Origin: Cyanobium sp. FGCU6
Lineage (GTDB): Bacteria; Cyanobacteriota; Cyanobacteriia; PCC-6307; Cyanobiaceae
Direction of reading: 5' to 3'
Assembly: GCA_024958655.1 (NCBI GenBank)
Contig: JANWUR010000026.1
Span: 1 to 53,056, forward strand
DNA: 53,056 nt
The position numbers were made by a program, and so were the translations under genes. Shown here one piece after another: positions 1 to 8,044 of the stretch. How positions within the stretch are numbered: position 1 is the first letter of the stretch; each line of letters starts with the position of its first letter. Under the pieces are notes generated by a model. That model saw only the letters and a program-made list of their open reading frames with translations. It did no database searches and was not told where the DNA came from.

Positions 1-1
1 A

Positions 2-79
2 GAGGCCCGCGCCAAGTTCCCCAAGGGTGTCACCGAGATCCGGCCCTACCTGCGCCTCACCCCGCAGCCCAACCGCTGA
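2..79 (+). CDS. 3' end of an unidentified gene (partial)
   Basis: The reading frame is open from the window edge to a TGA at 77-79 and gives a 25-residue C-terminus ending LRLTPQPNR. The next gene (cysA1) begins only 10 bases later in the same direction, so the two are probably co-transcribed. Too little is present to name the protein. An upstream sulfate transport component is possible from the context, but this is inference only. Confidence 0.45.
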   Translation, partial: EARAKFPKGVTEIRPYLRLTPQPNR

Positions 80-89
80 CACCGACACC

Positions 90-1070
90 ATGGGTATTCA
101 GGTCAGCAACGTCAGCAAGAGCTTCGACTCCTTCCTGGCGATCGACGACATCAGCCTCGAGGTACCCACCGGTTCGCTGGTGGCCCTCCTGGGGCCTTCC
201 GGCTGCGGCAAGAGCACGCTTCTGCGCATGATCGCCGGCCTTGAGGTCATCGATCGCGGCCGGGTGGTGATCAACGGCCGCGATGCCACCCGCCTGTCGG
301 TGCAGGAGCGTCAGGTGGGCTTTGTGTTCCAGCACTTCGCCCTGTTCAAGCACCGCAGCGTGCGGCGCAACATCGCCTTCGGCCTGGAACTCCGCGGCTG
401 GTCGAAGGACCAGGTGCGCCAGCGGGTGGAGGAGCTGCTCGATCTGGTGCAGCTCCAGGGCTATGGCCATCGCTATCCCTCCCAGCTCTCCGGCGGCCAG
501 CGCCAGCGCGTCTCCCTCGCCCGCGCCCTGGCCGTGAAGCCGGATGTGCTGCTGCTCGATGAACCCTTCAGCGCCCTCGATGCCAAGGTGCGCAAGGAAC
601 TGCGGCACTGGCTGCGCAACCTCCAGGACCAGACGGGTGTCACCACCGTGATCGTGACCCACGACCAGGAGGAGGCGATGGAGGTGGCCGACACGATCGT
701 GGTGATGAACGAGGGCCGCATCGAGCAGATCGGCAGCCCGGCTGAGATCTACGACCATCCCGCCAGCCCGTTCGTGATGCGCTTCGTGGGTGAGGTGAAT
801 GTGCTCGACAGCGGCTTCGTGAGGCCCCACGACCTGGAACTGCTGCACGAACCCCACGACAGCACGATCCCGGTGCAGGTGAAGCGGCTGATCCACCTCG
901 GCAAGGAGGTGTATGCCGAACTGCTGCTCGAGGATGGCCAGCTGATCAACGCCCAGCTGCCGCGCGAGCGCTACCAGAGCGCCAACGGCGCCATCGATGC
1001 CGGCCAGCGGCTGCACGTGCTGGCCCACAGCATCCGCCGCTTCGACACCGAACTCACGGGCGCGAACTAG
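90..1070 (+). CDS. cysA: Sulfate/thiosulfate ABC transporter ATP-binding protein, copy 1
   Basis: This is the cytoplasmic ATPase that would power a CysT-CysW sulfate permease. The 326-residue protein has Walker [10 protein letters not shown] at about 35-43, the ABC signature LSGGQRQR at about 133-140, Walker B VLLLDEP at about 153-159 and the H-loop in VTHDQEE near 190. A C-terminal regulatory extension of roughly 90 residues follows. The frame is open from 27, but the ATG at 90 ([12 protein letters not shown]) matches the paralogue at 23094 and family starts. Long stretches are almost identical at the nucleotide level to that second copy, while the C-terminal domains diverge. No permease genes are adjacent in the window, so this copy may serve the cysTW products encoded 19 kb away or lie at the end of an operon that begins outside the window. 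Confidence 0.93.
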   Translation: MGIQVSNVSKSFDSFLAIDDISLEVPTGSLVALLGPSGCGKSTLLRMIAGLEVIDRGRVVINGRDATRLSVQERQVGFVFQHFALFKHRSVRRNIAFGLELRGWSKDQVRQRVEELLDLVQLQGYGHRYPSQLSGGQRQRVSLARALAVKPDVLLLDEPFSALDAKVRKELRHWLRNLQDQTGVTTVIVTHDQEEAMEVADTIVVMNEGRIEQIGSPAEIYDHPASPFVMRFVGEVNVLDSGFVRPHDLELLHEPHDSTIPVQVKRLIHLGKEVYAELLLEDGQLINAQLPRERYQSANGAIDAGQRLHVLAHSIRRFDTELTGAN

Positions 1071-2022
1071 GTCGGTGCCGCCTGGGGTCAGCCGCTACGG
1101 CGGGATCCGGCAGCCCATCCGCCAGGGAGCGGATCACCTCCTCAAAGGCGATCATCAGTTTCGAGCGGTGTCGCTGGGAATGCCGCACCATCCACACCGG
1201 CTGGTTGAGGGCGGGACATCCTTCGATCGCTACCGCCCGCAGGACTCCCAGCTCCAGTTCCTGTCGCACCATCGACAGGGGCAGCGCCGCCGCTGCCGCT
1301 CCCCCGCCCTGCACCACCTCCTTCACCATCTCGCTGCTGGTGAGCACCAGATCCACCGCCAGCTGGCTCACGTCCAGGCCGGCGGCGGCCAGCAGATCCT
1401 CGAAGAGCTGCTGCGCTCCCGAGCCCCGTTCCCGCAGGATCCAGTGGCTGCCGGGCAGATCTGTGGCCGCTACGCTCTCTCGTTCGAACCAGGGGTGGTC
1501 CCTGCCCACCACCAGTACCAGGCGCTCGAGACCCACCGGCTCGGCGTCGAGGCCGTGCTCCAGCTCCACCGGCCTGGGCCCCGTGAGGAAGCCGAGGTCG
1601 AACCGGCCCCGGGCCGTGTCTTCGAGAACCTGCCCCGCATTGCCCAGGTTGCAGTGCAGTTCGATCGCGCCATGGCGCTCGCAGAAGGCCTTCAGCCGCA
1701 GCGGCAGCCAGTAGTTGCCCACCGTGAGGCTGGCCCCGAGGTTGAGCACGCCGCGGCGCAGGGCGTTGAAGTCGAGCAGACCGCGTTCGAGCAGATCCGC
1801 CCGGCTCAGGAGATGCTCCCCCTCCTGCGCCAGCCAGCGGCCGGCATCGGTGAGTTCCACCCGCCGACCGATGCGGTGGAACAGCTTCACCCCGTACTGG
1901 GATTCGAGCTTGGCCACCGAGGCGCTGACCGCCGGCTGGGTGATGTAGAGCTCGTCGGCCGCGCGGCTGAAGTGCAGATGACGGGCCACCGAGAGAAAGA
2001 CCCTGAGCTGATCGAGGTTCAT
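1054..2022 (-). CDS. LysR-family transcriptional regulator
   Basis: The 322-residue protein begins [20 protein letters not shown] and has a typical N-terminal winged helix-turn-helix (about residues 1-60, including [13 protein letters not shown]), followed by a two-lobed inducer-binding domain. The frame is open further upstream, but the ATG at 2022 is chosen because it matches LysR starts and overlaps the stop of the upstream gene as TGATG, implying translational coupling. The 3' end overlaps the end of cysA1 by 17 bases on the opposite strand. LysR proteins control sulfur genes (CysB) and carbon genes (CbbR/CmpR). The position next to cysA1 suggests sulfur control, but the effector cannot be read from the sequence. 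Confidence 0.88.
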   Translation of the reverse strand: MNLDQLRVFLSVARHLHFSRAADELYITQPAVSASVAKLESQYGVKLFHRIGRRVELTDAGRWLAQEGEHLLSRADLLERGLLDFNALRRGVLNLGASLTVGNYWLPLRLKAFCERHGAIELHCNLGNAGQVLEDTARGRFDLGFLTGPRPVELEHGLDAEPVGLERLVLVVGRDHPWFERESVAATDLPGSHWILRERGSGAQQLFEDLLAAAGLDVSQLAVDLVLTSSEMVKEVVQGGGAAAAALPLSMVRQELELGVLRAVAIEGCPALNQPVWMVRHSQRHRSKLMIAFEEVIRSLADGLPDPAVAADPRRHRPSSRP

Positions 2023-2405
2023 CAGGTCACAGCCGCCTCGCCTTCCGCCTCGCCCTCGGCCCCTCCGTCGCTCCAGAGATCGACCACCCACTCGGCATCG
2101 TCAAGGAGCCTCTCGTGCAGACCCTGGGCCAGGGCCTTCACCAGCGGCCCGCCGGGCTCGATCGAGCGGAACTGCCAGCGCACCTGGCTGCCCGCATCGG
2201 CAAGGGCATAGAACTGCACCTCCACCGTGAGGGCTGTCGCCTCCGGCAGGGAGGGCAGGGCCTCATCGACCCAGGCGATCCAGCGGTCGCTTTCGCCGTA
2301 TTCGACATCCAGGCCGCTCTCCTCCAGCCACTGGAGCACGACGGCCTCGGCGCGCTCCCGTTCGAGCGGTGTATGGGCGCTGAGGATGTACACAGCCGTG
2401 GGCAT
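2022..2405 (-). CDS. Conserved hypothetical protein coupled to the LysR gene
   Basis: I do not recognise a family for this 127-residue, soluble, acidic protein (MPTAVYILSAHTPLERERAE...). The C-terminus is low in complexity (repeated GEAEGE). The start at 2405 is preferred over upstream in-frame codons because residues before it look non-coding. No strong ribosome-binding site is seen. Its TGA shares a base with the ATG of the LysR gene, so the two form an operon and may act together. A role in signal input to the regulator is speculation. Confidence 0.6.
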   Translation of the reverse strand: MPTAVYILSAHTPLERERAEAVVLQWLEESGLDVEYGESDRWIAWVDEALPSLPEATALTVEVQFYALADAGSQVRWQFRSIEPGGPLVKALAQGLHERLLDDAEWVVDLWSDGGAEGEAEGEAAVT

Positions 2406-2523
2406 GGCGTTCGGAAGTGGGCGCTCGGCCCGGGCCTCCATGCCTATCGCCTCCGCGCGATCGGCCATGTGATCCGAACCACACGGCAGCCGCTCAACAA
2501 GTCGCAAACCCGGTCGGGCTTAC

Positions 2524-2541
2524 GGTGAATACCTCTTCACC
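2524..2541. promoter_or_regulatory. Inverted repeat between divergent genes
   Basis: GGTGAA-TACCTC-TTCACC is a perfect 6-bp inverted repeat with a 6-bp spacer. It lies 14 bases upstream of the membrane-protein gene at 2555, in the divergent interval with the LysR operon (start 2405). It is a candidate operator, possibly for the LysR protein, but it does not clearly match a T-N11-A box. Confidence 0.35.
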
Positions 2542-2554
2542 TTGAAGGCCCCGG

Positions 2555-3049
2555 ATGGTCCCACCCTCGTTCCATGAGCGTCTGCAGGCCCTTGGGCGGC
2601 AGCTGCGCGGCGCTCACCCGCTGGTGCGCCTGCGGGCGGTGGTGTTGATCGGCGTGGGCTGGCTGCTCTCGCCCCTCTGCTGGTGGAACGATCTGGTGAT
2701 CAACCTGCCCCTGGCCTACGGCTTCGCCAGGCTGGTGCAGCACTGGCGACCCGACGCCTTCGCCGCCGGCCTGGTGGTGGGCTACTGGCTGAGCAACGTG
2801 GTGGGGATCCTGCTGATGCAGAGCGGCGCCCTGCAGATCCTCACCGACTCCGCGGGCACCGACGACGAGGGAGGCGCTGCCGAGGGCGAGCTGGCCGCAG
2901 CAGCCCCCAGGCACGACAGGCGTCGCGAGCTGCTGATGGGGTTGGCCACCTCCAGCCTCTACACCCTGGCGGTGGTGCTGCTGGTGAAGCTCGGAGTCCT
3001 CGAGGGGCCTCTCGCTGGGCTGATGCCGGAAGCGGCGGCTGCCGGCTGA
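2555..3049 (+). CDS. Conserved hypothetical inner-membrane protein
   Basis: The 164-residue protein has hydrophobic segments near residues 27-45, 65-90 and 130-150, separated by an acidic loop (TDDEGGAAEGE). I do not recognise the family. It resembles small cyanobacterial membrane proteins of unknown function. It is transcribed divergently from the LysR operon and convergently to the DUF202 gene at 3090. The start at 2555 is the only reasonable ATG. Confidence 0.65.
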   Translation: MVPPSFHERLQALGRQLRGAHPLVRLRAVVLIGVGWLLSPLCWWNDLVINLPLAYGFARLVQHWRPDAFAAGLVVGYWLSNVVGILLMQSGALQILTDSAGTDDEGGAAEGELAAAAPRHDRRRELLMGLATSSLYTLAVVLLVKLGVLEGPLAGLMPEAAAAG

Positions 3050-3089
3050 ATCGCAGGCCGCCCCTCTCCGACCCACCACCGTGGGGGAT

Positions 3090-3503
3090 TCAATCGACCA
3101 GCAGGGCCGCGGCTGCGGCATCGAAGGGAACCTGGGCCACGTAAAGCACCACGCAGGCCCCGAGCAGCAGCACCACCAGGCTGGAGAGCAGCACCCAGCG
3201 ATCGGGAGGCTCATAGGTGTCCTCCTCGATGTCGTTGCGCACGCCGAAGTAGTGCCAGGTGGACAGGGGCACCATCAGCAACCCCACCAGGGCAAAGGCC
3301 AGCCCGAGCTTCCAGCCGTTGCCGGGAGGCTGCGGCGCCAGGGGCGGCCGCAGCACACGGATGCGCACGATCAGAACCCCGAAACCCAGCAGGGCGATGC
3401 CACTGCGCATCCAGGCCAGGTAGGTGCGTTCATTGGCCAGGTGGTCGCGGATCCGGTTGGGATTGCGCCGCGGTGTCGGGGGCTTGATCGCTTCGCCGCT
3501 CAT
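3090..3503 (-). CDS. YidH-like (DUF202) membrane protein
   Basis: The 137-residue protein contains the DUF202 hallmark NERTYLAWMRSGIALLGFG at about 24-42, then two more hydrophobic segments (KLGLAFALVGLLMVPL and SSLVVLLLGACVVLYV). Family members are small three-helix membrane proteins of unknown function. It is the last gene of a probable three-gene operon (4950 to 3090) with the exported protein and the Cad-family transporter, with only a 10-base gap to the preceding gene. Confidence 0.85.
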   Translation of the reverse strand: MSGEAIKPPTPRRNPNRIRDHLANERTYLAWMRSGIALLGFGVLIVRIRVLRPPLAPQPPGNGWKLGLAFALVGLLMVPLSTWHYFGVRNDIEEDTYEPPDRWVLLSSLVVLLLGACVVLYVAQVPFDAAAAALLVD

Positions 3504-3513
3504 CGGGGGGTGC

Positions 3514-4182
3514 TCAGTCGACCGGGGCCGTTTCGGGGTGGGCGTCGAGTTCGTCCTGGCTCAGGGCAGGGAGTTCGGCCACCTGGTCGCTGCTGCCCAC
3601 CACCGCGAAGCTGGGCAGGTCGAGGCGATAGGCCGGGGCCGGGGTCGCTTCAGCCGCGGGCTCGACCGGAGCCGGATCGCTCACACGCAGACGCTGGCCT
3701 TCGAGCACGCGGGCAACGCGCGGGGCCCCGGCGGCACCCACCCCGTGATCTTCGCCCCACTCCAGGGCAACACCTGCGGGCAGATACAGGCCGATCAGGT
3801 CGAAGTCGTCGTCGGTTTCATGGCCGGGGGCCAGCACGACGAACTCAGCGGGGCTGTTGGCCGGGGCTTTCTTGTAGCGGGTGTAGACGCCGATGCTGTG
3901 GCTGCTGCGATTGTCCACCTGGGAACGGTCATCCGAGCGGGCGATCGCCGCCTGCAGGGCCAGCAGATCGTCGTAGCGCTTCTGCTGATCGGGGCTGAGG
4001 CTCTTGCCCGGGGCACCGGCCGTGGGCCGCAGGGAGGCGATCGCACCGCTGAGCTCGGCATAGGAGGGGCTGTCCAGCCAGCGCCCTGCATCGGCGCGGG
4101 CGGGGGCGAGCGGCAGCAGCAGGACCCCCAGCAGCACGGCCAGGGCGAACCCAAGGGAAAGGAGGCGGAAGATACGGGTCAT
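3514..4182 (-). CDS. Exported hypothetical protein
   Basis: The 222-residue protein starts with a clear signal peptide (MTRIFRLLSLGFALAVLLG..., probable cleavage after APARA near residue 30). The mature part is soluble and acidic, with no cysteine and no recognisable catalytic motif. I do not know its function. It sits between the Cad-family transporter and the DUF202 gene in the same direction with short gaps, so a periplasmic or lumenal accessory role for that operon is plausible but unproven. Confidence 0.7.
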   Translation of the reverse strand: MTRIFRLLSLGFALAVLLGVLLLPLAPARADAGRWLDSPSYAELSGAIASLRPTAGAPGKSLSPDQQKRYDDLLALQAAIARSDDRSQVDNRSSHSIGVYTRYKKAPANSPAEFVVLAPGHETDDDFDLIGLYLPAGVALEWGEDHGVGAAGAPRVARVLEGQRLRVSDPAPVEPAAEATPAPAYRLDLPSFAVVGSSDQVAELPALSQDELDAHPETAPVD

Positions 4183-4206
4183 GGCAGGAAGAGATTCGGA
4201 AGCGAG

Positions 4207-4950
4207 TCAGGGGCGGAGCGGGTCGCGATGCCCGAGGGGGGAGACCGACGACAGGGGGGGCAACAGGAGCGGACGGCCCTCCTCCAGCAGCGGCTGGAGC
4301 TGGCGGGCCAGCGAGAGCACCAGCACCACCAGACAGGTGAGGGCGATCACGGCCTGGCCGCGGTGATCGAGGGTGTGGCTGTCGATCAGGATCAGTGCGC
4401 CCAGGCCGATCAGCACGAGGGGGATCAGGGGCCCGCCGAAGCGGGTGAGCGTTTCGGTCACGCCCGGTGTGCGGGCCAGGCGCCAGGCGAGCCAGCACCA
4501 CAGCGCCACCCCCAGAGCGAAGACCACCAGGGTGACCAGCAGCCCGGAGCGGGAGGTGTGGGCGAACAGCGGCATGTAGACGCCGACGTTGTCGCTGCCG
4601 TTGGCGATCGTGACCGCCGCCACGCTGAGGGTCCCGGCCAGGGGGTGAAAGGCCACCTGGCCGGCATCGGGTCCGGGATCCTCGAGCCACTCGATCAGCC
4701 TGGAGACGCCGAGGCTGATCGGCAGAAGACCGAGCAGCCCCAGCCAGGCTTCGGGCACCAGCACGCGGCCGAAGAAGCCGAGCAGGCTCAGGGCCACCAG
4801 CAGCCCCAGACCCACGACCTGGCCGATCACCACCTGCTTCGTGCTCGGCCCGCGATCGGTGCGGGAGAGGAACAGCAACAGGATGACGAAGTCATCGACA
4901 TTGGTAGCGGAGAAGGCACTGGCGGCCGTTATCACCTGATCGACAACCAT
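4207..4950 (-). CDS. Cad-family (CadD-like) membrane transporter, copy 1
   Basis: The 247-residue integral membrane protein belongs to the cadmium-resistance transporter (Cad/CadD) family of the LysE superfamily. It shows the N-terminal ATNVDDFVILLLF motif, a second conserved segment IANGSDNVGVYMPLFA at about residue 125, and about five to six hydrophobic segments. The ATG at 4950 is preferred over 5007 because the conserved region begins right after it and the longer version would run through an inverted repeat at 4998-5019. It heads the operon with the exported protein and DUF202 gene. The Cad family is linked to Cd efflux, but substrates of most members are untested. A paralogue lies at 33861. 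Confidence 0.85.
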   Translation of the reverse strand: MVVDQVITAASAFSATNVDDFVILLLFLSRTDRGPSTKQVVIGQVVGLGLLVALSLLGFFGRVLVPEAWLGLLGLLPISLGVSRLIEWLEDPGPDAGQVAFHPLAGTLSVAAVTIANGSDNVGVYMPLFAHTSRSGLLVTLVVFALGVALWCWLAWRLARTPGVTETLTRFGGPLIPLVLIGLGALILIDSHTLDHRGQAVIALTCLVVLVLSLARQLQPLLEEGRPLLLPPLSSVSPLGHRDPLRP

Positions 4951-4997
4951 GACCTGTGCATCAACATGCTGGAAGCCTATGTAGGAGCTGACAATCA

Positions 4998-5019
4998 GAA
5001 CAAACACGATCGCTTGTTC
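4998..5019. promoter_or_regulatory. Inverted repeat in the Cad/prohibitin divergent promoter
   Basis: GAACAA and TTGTTC arms flank a 10-bp centre. The repeat lies in the AT-richer 184-base interval between the divergent Cad-family operon (start 4950) and the prohibitin gene (start 5135), so it is a candidate operator controlling one or both. Confidence 0.35.
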
Positions 5020-5134
5020 AAACGATCACCAACACTGATCCTGGGTGGTTCCGCAGTTCGACTGGGGATCTGAATCCGTTCCTAAGGTCGGCTTATCTGT
5101 GATCGCTGCGCACGCCTGCGCTGAATTCGCCTGC

Positions 5135-6034
5135 ATGGATGCCTTTGCGCCAGTTTCTGACCCAGCCGTCGAGGGGGCTGCCCGCGCGCTGGCCGGCGGG
5201 GTGCCTTCGCGACGGCCGGCTGGGGCCCGCAACGCCCTCACGGCCGTGCGTCTGGTCGCCCTGCTTCTGGCGCTGGCTCTGATCAGCAAGTTCTTCGTGA
5301 TCGTCCCCGCGGGCGAACGGGGCGTGCTGCTGCGGTTCGGCGCGGTGCAGCCGGTGGTGCTGGCGGAAGGTCTCCATCCCCTCCTGCCGCTGCGCGACCG
5401 GGTGAAGCCGATGAGCGTGCGGGTGCAATCGCGCACCCTCCACAGCGAGGCCGCCTCCCGCGATCTCCAGGACGTGGACTTCGACCTGGCTGTGAGCTGG
5501 CACCTGATCCCCGAGCGGGCAGCCCTGGCCTATCAGCGCCTCGGCGACGGCCGCGCCATCGAATCCACCGTGATCGAGCCGGCGCTGGAGGACACCCTCA
5601 AGGCGGTGGTGGCGGTGTTCACCGCCGAGCAGCTGATCACCGAGCGGGCGGCGGTGAAGCAGTCCCTCGCCGATCGCATGCAGGAACGCCTGGCCGGTCA
5701 CGATCTGGTGCTCGACGGCATCGACCTGCTTCAGGTGCAGTTCTCCGAGCCGTTCCGTCTGGCGGTGGAATCCAAGCAGGTGGCCGAGCAGGATGCGCGG
5801 CGGGCGGAGTACGAGGCGGAGAAGGCGCGGCGGCTTGCTGCAGCCCGCGTGTTCCAGGCTGAAGGCGAGGCCAGGGCGCAGAAGCTGCTGCAGGAGGGAC
5901 TGACGCCGGAGGTGCTGGAGCACCAGGCGATCGAGCGGTGGAATGGCCATCTGCCGCTGGTGATGAGTCGCGACAGCCTGCGGGGGCTCAATCTCAAATC
6001 CCTGCTCAAGGTGGACCGGCTGCTGGCGGATTGA
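5135..6034 (+). CDS. Prohibitin/SPFH-domain membrane protein
   Basis: The 299-residue protein has an N-terminal transmembrane segment (LVALLLALALISKFFVIV, about 42-60) followed by an SPFH/prohibitin domain beginning VPAGERGVLLRFGAVQP. The C-terminal part is a long charged coiled coil (EQDARRAEYEAEKARR). Prohibitins form ring-shaped membrane scaffolds that regulate proteases and membrane quality. The ATG at 5135 (MDAFAPVSD) is chosen over the in-frame ATG at 5045 because the earlier residues look non-coding and overlap the promoter region. Confidence 0.88.
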   Translation: MDAFAPVSDPAVEGAARALAGGVPSRRPAGARNALTAVRLVALLLALALISKFFVIVPAGERGVLLRFGAVQPVVLAEGLHPLLPLRDRVKPMSVRVQSRTLHSEAASRDLQDVDFDLAVSWHLIPERAALAYQRLGDGRAIESTVIEPALEDTLKAVVAVFTAEQLITERAAVKQSLADRMQERLAGHDLVLDGIDLLQVQFSEPFRLAVESKQVAEQDARRAEYEAEKARRLAAARVFQAEGEARAQKLLQEGLTPEVLEHQAIERWNGHLPLVMSRDSLRGLNLKSLLKVDRLLAD

Positions 6035-6082
6035 ACCGCAAGGGCCCATAACCCCATTCCAGAGACCCAGGAGCAGCGAAGC

Positions 6083-6280
6083 ATGGCGAAGCCGGGAGCC
6101 AACCGCCAGGGCGCCGACGATCGACGGCTCTCACCATGGCTGGCACCGTGGCCTGCATTATCCCCCTGGTTGGTGATGCTCGCAGGGCTCTGCATCGGTG
6201 GATGGATCGGCTACACGCCCCAGCTGCTGGTGGCCCTGGCGGCCACCTGTCTGGGCGTCAGCTGGCTGCGCTCACGGTGA
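6083..6280 (+). CDS. Small membrane protein
   Basis: The 65-residue protein has a polar N-terminus and one or two hydrophobic stretches (PALSPWLVMLAGLCIGGWIG, then LLVALAATCLGVSWL). A good ribosome-binding site AGGAG lies 9 bases before the ATG. It follows the prohibitin gene by 48 bases in the same direction and may be co-transcribed. The function is unknown. Confidence 0.6.
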   Translation: MAKPGANRQGADDRRLSPWLAPWPALSPWLVMLAGLCIGGWIGYTPQLLVALAATCLGVSWLRSR

Positions 6281-6427
6281 GCCCGGAGAGCCCCACGGAA
6301 TCAGGATCACACCCAGGGGATCTTTAGCGGCCAGTTCCCGCAAGACCCAGTCCCGATCCTGCTGATTCAAGACCCCGTCACGATCCCACTGCAAGCAGGT
6401 GATGATGGTCGCATCGGGTGCATCCAT
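6272..6427 (-). CDS. Small hypothetical protein, 51 residues
   Basis: The frame from ATG 6427 gives a plausible soluble peptide (MDAPDATIITCLQWDRDGVL...) with the motif NQQDRDWVLRELAAKDPLGV. An AAGGA ribosome-binding site sits about 7 bases upstream, supporting this start rather than the long antisense frame that continues under metY. It overlaps the end of the small membrane gene by 9 bases. The family is not recognised. Confidence 0.5.
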   Translation of the reverse strand: MDAPDATIITCLQWDRDGVLNQQDRDWVLRELAAKDPLGVILIPWGSPGSP

Positions 6428-6619
6428 GCAGCATCCTTTTCTCGATCCTTGGGTGGAACCGGTGTTGGGACCGGTGGGCCAAGGAGTCCAGGATGCCATC
6501 ATGCCGCCCTGCGGATGGTCCTTCATGGTGCTGGCACGCCAAGGGTGCGTTCGTGCACGCAGGCACAACCCGGAGGAGTCGCCGCAACTCCGGCACCGTT
6601 TCCCCGCCACCGATCCACC

Positions 6620-6674
6620 GGCCTGCTGAACAGGCGTGTGGCGGTGCACCGGGCCCTGTGAGTCCAGCCACACG
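6620..6674 (+). promoter_or_regulatory. Structured leader candidate upstream of metY
   Basis: The 300-base interval between the small gene (start 6427) and metY (start 6728) contains two adjacent potential hairpins. GCCTG/CAGGC is at 6621-6635 with loop CTGAA. CGTGTGGC at 6635-6642 pairs with GCCACACG at 6667-6674. They end about 54 bases before the metY start, where a leader regulator would sit. I cannot match it to a known SAM or SAH riboswitch class. Confidence 0.3.
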
Positions 6675-6727
6675 GCTGTGCATTCCCCCGGCCATAGCTT
6701 TGCCGCTGTTCTTGGAAGTGCTGCCCT

Positions 6728-8041
6728 GTGACGTCCACCTGGTCGTTTGAGACGAAGCAGATCCACGCGGGCCAGGTTGCCGATCCCACCACGAACGCCC
6801 GCGCCCTGCCGCTGTATCAGACCACCTCCTACACCTTCAACGACACCACCCACGCGGCCAATCTGTTCGGCCTCAAGGAGCTGGGCAATATCTATACCCG
6901 GATCATGAACCCCACCCAGGCGGCGGTCGAAGAGCGCATCGCCTCCCTCGAGGGTGGCGTGGGCGCCCTGCTGCTGGCCAGTGGCCAGGCTGCCGAAACG
7001 ATCGCGATCCTGAATCTGGCCGAGACCGGTGATCACATCGTTTCCAGTCCTTCGCTCTATGGAGGCACCTACAACCTCTTCCACTACACGCTGCCCAAGC
7101 TTGGAATCCAGGTGAGTTTCGTGGCCGATCCCGATGATCCCCAGGCGTGGCGCGAGGCGGCACAACCCAACACCAAAGCCTTCTTCGGTGAGTCGATCGC
7201 CAACCCCAAGAGCGACATCCTCGACATCGAAGCGGTGGCGGCCGTGGCCCATGAGGTGGGCGTTCCGCTGATCGTGGACAACACGGTGGCCACGCCCTAT
7301 CTGATCCGGCCGATCGAATGGGGTGCCGACATCGTGGTGCACTCCGTGACCAAGTACATCGGCGGCCACGGCACCGCCATCGGCGGCGTGATCGTCGACA
7401 GCGGCCGCTTCGACTACGCCGCCCATCCCGAGCGCTTTCCCAACTACAACCAGCCCGACCCCAGCTATCACGGCCTGGTCTATGCCCGTGACCTGGGGGT
7501 GAATGGGGCGCTCGGCGCCAACCTCGCCTTCATCCTCAAGGCCCGGGTGCAGCTGCTGCGCGACCTCGGCTCCTCGATCGCCCCCTTCAACGCCTGGCTG
7601 GTGGCCCTGGGCCTGGAGACCCTGTCGCTGCGGATCGAGCGCCACACCGCCAATGCCCTGGCGATCGCCCGCTGGCTTGAGGCTCGCCCGGAGGTGCTTT
7701 CGGTGAACTATGCGGGCCTCGAGAGCAGCCCCTGGTATGAGCGGGGCCGCCGCTATGCGCCCCTGGGAACCTCCGGCATCCTGGCCTTCGAGATCCAGGG
7801 CGGGGTGGAGGCCGGCAAGCGCTTCGTGGAAGCCCTCAGGCTCCACAGCCATGTGGCCAACATCGGCGATGTGCGCAGCCTGGTGATCCACCCGGCCTCC
7901 ACCACCCATTCCCAGCTTTCGCCGGACGAGCAGCTCGCTTCCGGCGTCACGCCGGGTCTGGTGCGTCTGTCGGTGGGTCTGGAGACCCTGCAGGACATCC
8001 TCAGCGATCTGGAGCTCGGCTTCGCGGCGCTGCCCCACTGA
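6728..8041 (+). CDS. metY: O-acetylhomoserine sulfhydrylase
   Basis: MetY makes homocysteine from O-acetylhomoserine and sulfide in the cytoplasm, the direct sulfhydrylation route to methionine. The 437-residue length and sequence match the Cys/Met-metabolism PLP-enzyme family. The PLP lysine is K209 in VVHSVTKYIGGHGT, with D184 in VDNTVATP, and FETKQIHAGQ is at the N-terminus. The start is a GTG at 6728. metX begins 3 bases after the metY stop, so the pair forms an operon that supplies and uses O-acetylhomoserine. Confidence 0.95.
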   Translation: MTSTWSFETKQIHAGQVADPTTNARALPLYQTTSYTFNDTTHAANLFGLKELGNIYTRIMNPTQAAVEERIASLEGGVGALLLASGQAAETIAILNLAETGDHIVSSPSLYGGTYNLFHYTLPKLGIQVSFVADPDDPQAWREAAQPNTKAFFGESIANPKSDILDIEAVAAVAHEVGVPLIVDNTVATPYLIRPIEWGADIVVHSVTKYIGGHGTAIGGVIVDSGRFDYAAHPERFPNYNQPDPSYHGLVYARDLGVNGALGANLAFILKARVQLLRDLGSSIAPFNAWLVALGLETLSLRIERHTANALAIARWLEARPEVLSVNYAGLESSPWYERGRRYAPLGTSGILAFEIQGGVEAGKRFVEALRLHSHVANIGDVRSLVIHPASTTHSQLSPDEQLASGVTPGLVRLSVGLETLQDILSDLELGFAALPH

Positions 8042-8044
8042 GCG

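Noticed and set aside
6272..8038. 588-residue minus-strand frame through metY
   Set aside because: Only the last 51 residues (start 6427, with a ribosome-binding site) are protein-like; the rest is antisense to metY.
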